From Serpens sp035497915 (GTDB taxonomy: Bacteria; Pseudomonadota; Gammaproteobacteria; Pseudomonadales; Pseudomonadaceae), in assembly GCF_035497915.1 (NCBI RefSeq), contig NZ_DATJCS010000041.1, forward strand, positions 1 to 64,000: a stretch of DNA of 64,000 nucleotides. The letters are read 5' to 3'. The position numbers were made by a program, and so were the translations under genes. Positions within the stretch are counted from its first letter, which is position 1. Each line of letters starts with the position of its first letter. The notes under the pieces were generated by a model, which saw nothing but the letters and a program-made list of their open reading frames with translations, was not told the DNA's origin and did no database searches. Positions 59,501-64,000 of the stretch are shown one piece after another.

Positions 59501-60190
59501 CTTCTGGGAGCTCAGGCCGGTGGTCGGCGGGGAGACACCGTCCTCCTCGAGAATGGCGGCGACCATCGACTTGATGGTTTCCATCTTGCCTTCGCGCGAA
59601 TGCACGGCGCGCACCAGCTTCTCGATATGCCGCAGGCTGTGCTCGCCGCTGCACAGCGAGAACTGGCGGGCCAGCTGGCGCAGTTCGCTGCGCTGGCTGT
59701 CGGCGGACAGCAGCGTGCGGTCGTTCTGGATGATCGCCCGGTACTGGCGGGTGTTGAGCTGGTTGCTGACCGCCACGCCGAGCTGGCGGAAATGCCGGCC
59801 CAGCTCGTTCATGGTGCGGCAGACGATGCTGTCGCCCTGGCGGCTGCGGATGTAGTCCTCCAGGTCGAAACCCTTGTGTACCAGCCGGTAATCCACGCCG
59901 CGGCCGTCACTGCTGGTGGCGAGGATCGCCTGACACGGCTCATCGTCCATGCGCTGGTATTCGTAGACGATGAAGCTCTGCTCGGTGGGCAGGTACCAGC
60001 GCTCGAAGCTGTCACGGGTGGCCGGCACCACGCGGCTCGGGTACTCGCCATAGAACACCGGCACCAGGCGCTGCAGGGTGGTCTTGCCGGAGGCGTTGGT
60101 GCCGCAGATGTTGGTGTGGTCGTCCACGACCAGCTCGACCACACCCTTGAGGTGGGTGTTGATCAGAATGAGGCGATTCAGGCTGGGCAT
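56516..60190 (-). CDS. SMC/MukB/JetC-like condensin ATPase
   Basis: A 1224-residue SMC-like ATPase, first gene of the operon. Walker A is GTNASGKTTLQ at residues 30-40; the C-terminal head has the signature-like NESSSHGMAYLILCKFLLAF and Walker B MIHWPIDELGTLHHNNVKKI near 1140. The middle, about 260-960, is coiled coil broken by a hinge-like segment around residues 545-620 (LLYPGQHTLLEFLRREQPGW). The D-loop region and closing NRIRILAAFPNPDSEVLSLF match the DUF3584 type. AAGGAT lies before the ATG. Related proteins condense DNA or, in Wadjet, extrude plasmid loops. Confidence 0.9.
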   Translation of the reverse strand: MPSLNRLILINTHLKGVVELVVDDHTNICGTNASGKTTLQRLVPVFYGEYPSRVVPATRDSFERWYLPTEQSFIVYEYQRMDDEPCQAILATSSDGRGVDYRLVHKGFDLEDYIRSRQGDSIVCRTMNELGRHFRQLGVAVSNQLNTRQYRAIIQNDRTLLSADSQRSELRQLARQFSLCSGEHSLRHIEKLVRAVHSREGKMETIKSMVAAILEEDGVSPPTTGLSSQKVEDWIRDSQLIQGFADLRPEFARLERDFQELQGCEARLSGLLQAFRTDEPQLFARQETLKSELEQLGFELNRLEGDWKEQRDVLSLDLSQVQARIESDETQLNHIEEQYQQYLDSDIDQAKADLEKLDGWKLELDNLKERLRLLTEQHADVQNAYLERKQIVQERQQEALDRLHGQEGKVRDELAARTQQQHAALSQLDKSFANRRQESETTYREQKHARELERKDHEQRINQFGYSEEESRSLDIFDRRLEEADEKRDAASQQVESLTQQERQLLRQREELAQQHQQAARKVAEREQEKNAAERLLYPGQHTLLEFLRREQPGWEQHLGKLIEPGLLQRTDLKPALSETPADSFHGLRLDLAMLPTPEHAADEAALRARVQLAEDNLQAARNHLEGLEAQLAEQTAALDDLNTRLVQARTELQRDKDDRQRLREERAALKERLDAALAERRLEARKQLSALDESLARLSAEHGLLLEELAEQHQDARLEASAHWQQVIQDLEQRLAQLRGQMDEQRAQGKTELAACESWYRNELKSRGVDEAQLIELKNGIRQREQRIRETEALRSEVHRYEEWYAVTWLKRKPQLHDDLVARRAEASDLKQRLDSATQAYKRQRDQLEQQRKQGLQQQGQIGEQLDLLKGLLRRLGECKLPRDGIPPEGELDERLRLGQELLHSRDALMTTIKQHVDRFDSLLAGKSGSSLTETWERGREECTLVSERGVPTLDYRRLVPVLAQLLNELVPQSIRGLLEQGRIFGKDLYDYFDVLADIDKRIASQSARITREVSDELFLDGVSNSAVTIRSRITELEFWPELRSFVNAYREWQDSGFAELPGEDYTGSMRRALEVLGRSALSSGIAGLLEIELRLREGNSDLVIRTDRQLNESSSHGMAYLILCKFLLAFTRLLRGDAPAMIHWPIDELGTLHHNNVKKIFDACTSNRIRILAAFPNPDSEVLSLFSNRYIVNKQTRQLQVVKPRLDVIGERLKARQTEETV

Positions 60191-60316
60191 GCGAATCCTT
60201 CGAAGATGCGAAGCAAGGGCGCAGTTTAAGCAAGCGGCACGCCGCTGCCGAGTCGCAATCGAGCGCGGTCGTCACATTTGGGGCGATTTGCCGCGCTTTT
60301 TGTGTGGCCACCCTAT

Positions 60317-60359
60317 CCGGCCAGACCTACCCGGTCAGACCTGCCCGGCCAGGTCTATT
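60317..60359. repeat. 14-bp tandem repeat, three units
   Basis: CCGGCCAGACCTAC, CCGGTCAGACCTGC and CCGGCCAGGTCTATT follow each other (60317, 60331, 60345). They lie upstream of the condensin operon, next to the REP units. Confidence 0.7.
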
Positions 60360-60409
60360 CCGGCCGACGGCGTGGGGTATGCCACCGAGGCTCGGCCTTC
60401 GACTCCGCT

Positions 60410-60487
60410 GGCCGGCGTAAAGCCGGCCCCACAAGGTTCGCGCTGCCCGTGAGTCGGAAAATCTGTAGGGCCGGGTTTATCCCGGCC
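60410..60487. repeat. REP-like units, family GTAGGGCCGG, copy 3 (right flank of the condensin operon)
   Basis: GGCCGGCGTAAAGCCGGCCC (60410-60433, ending CCCCACA) and TGTAGGGCCGGGTTTATCCC (60464-60487). With the tandem repeat they fill most of the 333 bp between the SMC gene and pabB. No confident promoter for the operon was found in this stretch; a TTAAACT-like box is near 60224 on the minus strand. Confidence 0.78.
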
Positions 60488-60523
60488 GAAGGGGGTGGGA
60501 ATGTCGCCGAGAGGGGACGCTAA

Positions 60524-61867
60524 TCACAGCGCTTCCAGCGTGCGCAGCAGCACCTCGACCTTGGCGATGGATTCCCGGTACTCGGCCTGCCAGTCGGAGT
60601 CCATGACGATGCCGCCGCCACCCCAGCAACTGATCTGCCCGTCCTTGACCAGCAGGCTGCGGATGGCGATGGAACTGTCCATTTCGCCGCGGACGTCCAG
60701 ATAGAGCAGCGAGCCGCAGTACAGGGCGCGGCGGGTCGGCTCCAGTTCGTCGATGATCTGCATGGCACGGATCTTCGGCGCGCCGGTGATCGAGCCGCCG
60801 GGGAAGCTGCCGGCCAGCAGGTCCAGCGCATCCTTGCCGTCCGCCAGCTCGCCGGTCACCGCGCTGACCAGATGGTGCACGTTGGGATAGCTCTCCAGCG
60901 CGAACAGCTCGGGCACGCGCACCGAGCCGGTCCGGCAACTGCGCCCCAGGTCGTTGCGCAGCAGGTCGACGATCATCAGGTTCTCGGCACGGTCCTTGGC
61001 GCTGGCCAGCAAGGCTTCGGCCTGCTGGCGATCCTCGCTGGGCGTGGCACCGCGCGGCCGGGTGCCCTTGATCGGCCGGGTTTCCACCTGACCGGCGCGC
61101 ACTTCGATGAAGCGTTCGGGCGAATGGCTGAGGATGGTGCCGCCGGGCCCGCTGATAAAGCCGGAAAAGGGCGTCGGGCAGGCCACGCGCAACGCGCGAT
61201 AGGCCTGCCAGGCGTCGCCCTGGCAGTGGGCCCGGAAGCGCTGCGCGTAGTTCACCTGATAGCAGTCGCCGGCGCGGATGTAGTCGAGGATGCGCTGCAC
61301 GGCGCCCTCGTATTGCGCTGCGCTCTGGTCGGGTCGGAACGGTGCGAGCAGTCGGAAGGCGGCATGGTTCTCGGACGCCGCCTCCGCTTCGAACAGCTGG
61401 ATCAGGCGCTGCCGCTCAGCGGTGTCGACGGTGGGGTGGAACATCAGCTGCGTGGTGCGCAGCTGATGATCGGAAATCAGCGCCCAGGCATACAGGCCCA
61501 ACTGCGCATCGGCAAAGCCGAGGTCGTCCTGGGCCTGTGCGGGCAGCTGTTCCAGGCGCCGGCCGAAGTCGTAGGACAGGTAGCCGATCAGCCCGCCGGT
61601 GAACGGCAGCGGGCCGTTTGCCGGCGCCTCGGCCCGGCCCAGCGTCCCCAGCGCCGCGCGCAGGCGTTGGAAGAAGTGGTTGGCCGATTCGTCGGGCTCC
61701 GGGCTCAGACAGGCCAATGGCCAGGCGGACAGCAGGTCATAACGTCCGCGCTCGGCGCCGGGCCGGCCACTGTCCAGCAACACCGCCCCCGGGGCGTGGC
61801 GAATGCGGGTAAAACGCTCGGTGGGATCGGCCTGGTAGGGCAGGGCGTGGCAGTGGCAGGTAGGCAT
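60524..61867 (-). CDS. pabB: Aminodeoxychorismate synthase component I
   Basis: A 447-residue chorismate-using enzyme that makes 4-amino-4-deoxychorismate for folate synthesis. It shows the family motifs IKGTRPRGATPSEDRQQAEA near residue 265, ENLMIVDLLRNDLGR, SVTGEL-type (SAVTGELADGKD), GSFPGGSITGAPKIRAMQII and WCGGGGIVMDSDWQAEYRES-like ending. The ATG at 61867 is preferred over an in-frame TTG at 61882. The glutaminase partner PabA is not in the window. It is divergent from the MalT-like regulator. Confidence 0.94.
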   Translation of the reverse strand: MPTCHCHALPYQADPTERFTRIRHAPGAVLLDSGRPGAERGRYDLLSAWPLACLSPEPDESANHFFQRLRAALGTLGRAEAPANGPLPFTGGLIGYLSYDFGRRLEQLPAQAQDDLGFADAQLGLYAWALISDHQLRTTQLMFHPTVDTAERQRLIQLFEAEAASENHAAFRLLAPFRPDQSAAQYEGAVQRILDYIRAGDCYQVNYAQRFRAHCQGDAWQAYRALRVACPTPFSGFISGPGGTILSHSPERFIEVRAGQVETRPIKGTRPRGATPSEDRQQAEALLASAKDRAENLMIVDLLRNDLGRSCRTGSVRVPELFALESYPNVHHLVSAVTGELADGKDALDLLAGSFPGGSITGAPKIRAMQIIDELEPTRRALYCGSLLYLDVRGEMDSSIAIRSLLVKDGQISCWGGGGIVMDSDWQAEYRESIAKVEVLLRTLEAL

Positions 61868-61987
61868 GGGGATCGTGGGCAATAACGTGACGGGGATTGT
61901 ATTCCGCTCACCAGGCTTGTCCTAGCGCCGCAGTCGGTTTGCGCGGCCGAGGGGGGGTGATTAGTATCTGGGACATCCCGAGGGGCC

Positions 61988-62016
61988 TTGAGCCCGACCA
62001 TAACGATAAATATAAG
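61988..62016 (+). promoter_or_regulatory. Candidate sigma-70 promoter of the MalT-like gene
   Basis: TTGAGC (61988-61993) and TATAAG (62011-62016) are 17 bp apart, four and five of six matches. It lies 19-47 bp before the ATG at 62035. A GGGACATCCC dyad lies upstream (61970). Confidence 0.5.
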
Positions 62017-62034
62017 CAGCAAGGGATTCAGACC

Positions 62035-64000
62035 ATGGATGTCGTCTCAGATCCGGTGGGCGGCCTTGCGCATCCGTCCTGGCGTTTCCTGCCGCCGATG
62101 CCGGATGACTATGTGCTGCGCCGCCGCCTGCACGATTTGCTGGCCGAGCACGCGAATGCCCGACTGATTCTGCTCTGCGCGCCAACCGGCTCCGGCAAGA
62201 GCAGCCTGCTGGCCGAACTGATCGCCAGCCGCCAGGCGCAGGGCAGCGCCTGCACCTGGTTGTCGTTGGGCGCCAGCGATGCCGACCCCCGGCATTTCCT
62301 CTCGCGGCTGCTGCACGCCTTGCGCCTGCAGCTGCCCGGCGTCGGCGCCGATCTGCTGAAACTGCTCGGTGCCCCGGCCAGCCCGGCACCCGGACTGATC
62401 CTCGACAGTCTGCTGGCCGAGCTGGGCGAATTGCGTCGCCCGCTGTTGCTGGTGCTGGACGATTGGCAGCCCGGCAGCCCGGAACTGCTGGCGGCCTTCA
62501 ATCGCTTCCTGCAGCTGGCCCCCGCCGGCCTGACCCTGGTCATTGGCTGCGACCGCCGGCCCGCGCTGAATCTTGCCGTGCTGCGCGCCAGGGGACAGCT
62601 GCTGGAAATTGGCATGGATGACCTGAGTCTGCATCTGGACGAGCTGCGCCAGCTGCCGTCGCTCGATCTCGATGAAGAGAACCTGCAGGAGCTGCACGCA
62701 CTCACCGAAGGCTGGCTCGCGGGTGTGTTGCTGGGCCGCGAGCACTGGTCCGAATCCATCCCGCGCGCGGAAGCGGCGACGCGCACCGCAAACGCGCTGG
62801 ATGCCCTGTTGCGGCCCCTGTTCGAGGGTTTGCCGCCCGAAACCCAGGCGCTGCTGCTGGTACTCGGCGTGCCGGCGCGACTGAACGGCGAGCTGGTCAA
62901 CGCCCTGACGGGGCGCTCGGACGGTCAGGCCCTGCTGGAGGACCTGGAAGCCCGCCAGCTGTTCCTGTTGCCCCTGGACCGGGAGCGCCAGTGGTACCGC
63001 TTCCATCGCCCGTTCGCCAATTTCCTGCAGTCACGCCTGCGCCACGAGGATGCGGAGCGTTTTCGCCAGCTGCACTTCAAGACCAGCCTGTGGTTCACCA
63101 ATCACCACATGCAGACCCTGGCCATCGAGCATGCCTGCCTGGCCGAGGATGCGGAAATGCTCGCCGCGCTGGTGGGCGGCTATGGTCTGGAGCTGATCAA
63201 TCGCGGCCAGCTGCGGCGTCTGTACCGCTGGCGGCGCAAGATCCCCGACGCGCTGGTGGCGCGTCACCCGATCCTGCTGCTGGTGGATGTCTGGGACAAG
63301 GCCGCCAGCCTGTCCCTGGCGGAGGCCAACCGGCTACTGGACGAGCTGCTGTCGCGCTGGTCGTGCGAGGACGAGGCGGCGCTGCGCGATGGGCGCCTGG
63401 CGGTGCTGGCGATCAAGGCAATGCTGGCCTTGCAGAAGGATGACCTGCAGCTGTGCGTGGCGCTGGTGCGCAAGGTTGAAGCACGCCCGGATCAGCAGAG
63501 CGCCTTTCTGGAGGCCGCCACCCTGCTGATGGGCGCGCTGGCCCACGCGGCGCTCGCCCAGCCGGAGCCGGCGCGGCGGCTGATTGCACTGGCCCGCCAG
63601 CGCAACCATTTCCTGGAAGGTCGCTACCTGGACATGCAGCTCGGCAATATCGAGGTATTTCTGGCCTACGAACAGGGACGCCTGCGTCAGGCCGCCATGC
63701 TTTCCGAGCGGCTGCTGGAGCGTGGCCAGGCCTGCTTCGAGCCTGGCAGTTCGGCGCTGGTGCTGCCGCAGATCGGTGCCGGGCTGATCGCCTACCAGCA
63801 GGGACGCTTCGAGGGTCTCGAGGAGCGCCTGCGGCGAGCGCTGGCGGGCGTCGATGTCATTAACCCCATCGACTTCTATGCGCGTGGCCTGCTTTGCCTG
63901 GCGCGTCTGCAACGTCTGCGCGGCCAGGTCAAGGAGGCCCAGGCCACACTCATGGAGGTGCAGAATCTCGCGGCCCGTCACCAGTCCTGGCGGTTCTATG
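62035..64000 (+). CDS. MalT-like ATP-dependent LuxR-family regulator (partial)
   Basis: The first 655 residues of a large regulator, cut by the window end. The N-terminal NTPase has Walker A LCAPTGSGKSS (residues 48-57) and Walker B LLLVLDDWQPGSP near 139, as in MalT-type STAND ATPases. A winged-helix-like part follows with EGWLAGVLLGREHW and RQWYRFHRPFANFLQSRLRH. The rest is TPR-like helices (ALAQPEPARRLIALARQRN, RGQVKEAQATLMEVQNLAAR). The LuxR DNA-binding helix expected at the end lies beyond 64000. In P. aeruginosa the gene after pabB is a similar regulator (PA1759) by memory. Confidence 0.88.
   Translation, partial: MDVVSDPVGGLAHPSWRFLPPMPDDYVLRRRLHDLLAEHANARLILLCAPTGSGKSSLLAELIASRQAQGSACTWLSLGASDADPRHFLSRLLHALRLQLPGVGADLLKLLGAPASPAPGLILDSLLAELGELRRPLLLVLDDWQPGSPELLAAFNRFLQLAPAGLTLVIGCDRRPALNLAVLRARGQLLEIGMDDLSLHLDELRQLPSLDLDEENLQELHALTEGWLAGVLLGREHWSESIPRAEAATRTANALDALLRPLFEGLPPETQALLLVLGVPARLNGELVNALTGRSDGQALLEDLEARQLFLLPLDRERQWYRFHRPFANFLQSRLRHEDAERFRQLHFKTSLWFTNHHMQTLAIEHACLAEDAEMLAALVGGYGLELINRGQLRRLYRWRRKIPDALVARHPILLLVDVWDKAASLSLAEANRLLDELLSRWSCEDEAALRDGRLAVLAIKAMLALQKDDLQLCVALVRKVEARPDQQSAFLEAATLLMGALAHAALAQPEPARRLIALARQRNHFLEGRYLDMQLGNIEVFLAYEQGRLRQAAMLSERLLERGQACFEPGSSALVLPQIGAGLIAYQQGRFEGLEERLRRALAGVDVINPIDFYARGLLCLARLQRLRGQVKEAQATLMEVQNLAARHQSWRFY

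Noticed and set aside
57737..60229. An 830-codon open frame on the plus strand, antisense to the SMC gene
   Set aside because: Low-complexity hydrophobic product typical of the reverse frame of a high-GC coiled-coil gene. The minus-strand SMC protein has clear catalytic motifs.
1..64000. Insertion sequences, prophage, integron, CRISPR array, rRNA or tRNA genes
   Set aside because: No transposase, integrase, phage protein, regularly spaced repeat array, or tRNA-like cloverleaf was recognised in reading both strands.

Overview
The window is high-GC, densely coded chromosomal DNA from a Pseudomonas. The best markers are oprI, the fabA-fabB pair, gpsA with a DUF4389 gene and sixA, thrH next to cysH and cysB, tsdBA, and the MoxR-DUF58-TgpA operon. 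Many blocks match Pseudomonas aeruginosa gene order as I remember it, so a species of or near the P. aeruginosa/alcaligenes/oleovorans lineage is likely. I saw no transposase, integrase, phage gene, CRISPR array, rRNA or tRNA. Both the left gene (complete, stop 9 bp from the edge) and the right gene (cut at 64000) are chromosomal.

Layout. 1-5.8 kb: small metabolic genes (nspC, MAPEG protein, GNAT, exported amidohydrolase, membrane methyltransferase, a MerR regulator divergent from an SDR enzyme). 5.8-12.7 kb: signalling and sulfur oxidation (large membrane HD-GYP protein, PmrB/QseC-like kinase and OmpR-type regulator, divergent from the thiosulfate dehydrogenase pair tsdB-tsdA). 12.8-17.3 kb: FUSC protein, dgt, then fabA-fabB. 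17.4-22.3 kb: a minus-strand operon of TonB-dependent receptor, periplasmic substrate-binding protein and hybrid sensor kinase, which looks like an outer-membrane-to-cytoplasm sensing line. 22.4-31 kb: gpsA, sixA, acyl-CoA synthetase, thioesterase, two hydrolases, GST, DUF4892 and AI-2E transporter. 31-38 kb: patatin, the selenium pair selD-mnmH, and the MoxR-DUF58-TgpA operon. 38-49 kb: thioesterase, chemoreceptor, TatD, a shrunken lipase-chaperone-like protein, thpR, greB, a YbbAP-type ABC exporter divergent from tesA, an L,D-transpeptidase and its probable substrate OprI. 49-53.6 kb: GNAT, DAHP synthase, cysB, cysH, thrH. 60.5-64 kb: pabB and a MalT-like regulator.

The most notable system is the four-gene minus-strand operon at 53846-60190. 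It encodes an SMC/MukB-like ATPase, a MukE-like partner, a MukF-like kleisin and a small Toprim (JetD/MksG-like) protein. This is a Wadjet/Mks-type condensin, a class known to act against plasmids. Its order is SMC-E-F-Toprim, not the kleisin-first order I know for JetABCD and MksFEBG, and its Toprim protein is short. It sits between thrH and pabB, which I recall as neighbours in P. aeruginosa, and related palindromic repeats lie on both sides.

Other points of interest are five intergenic repeat clusters of at least three REP-like families, a paired CTTAA direct repeat between the two-component system and tsdBA, a perfect-arm palindrome at the acyl-CoA synthetase promoter, and a lipase-chaperone remnant where P. 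aeruginosa carries lipA-lipH.
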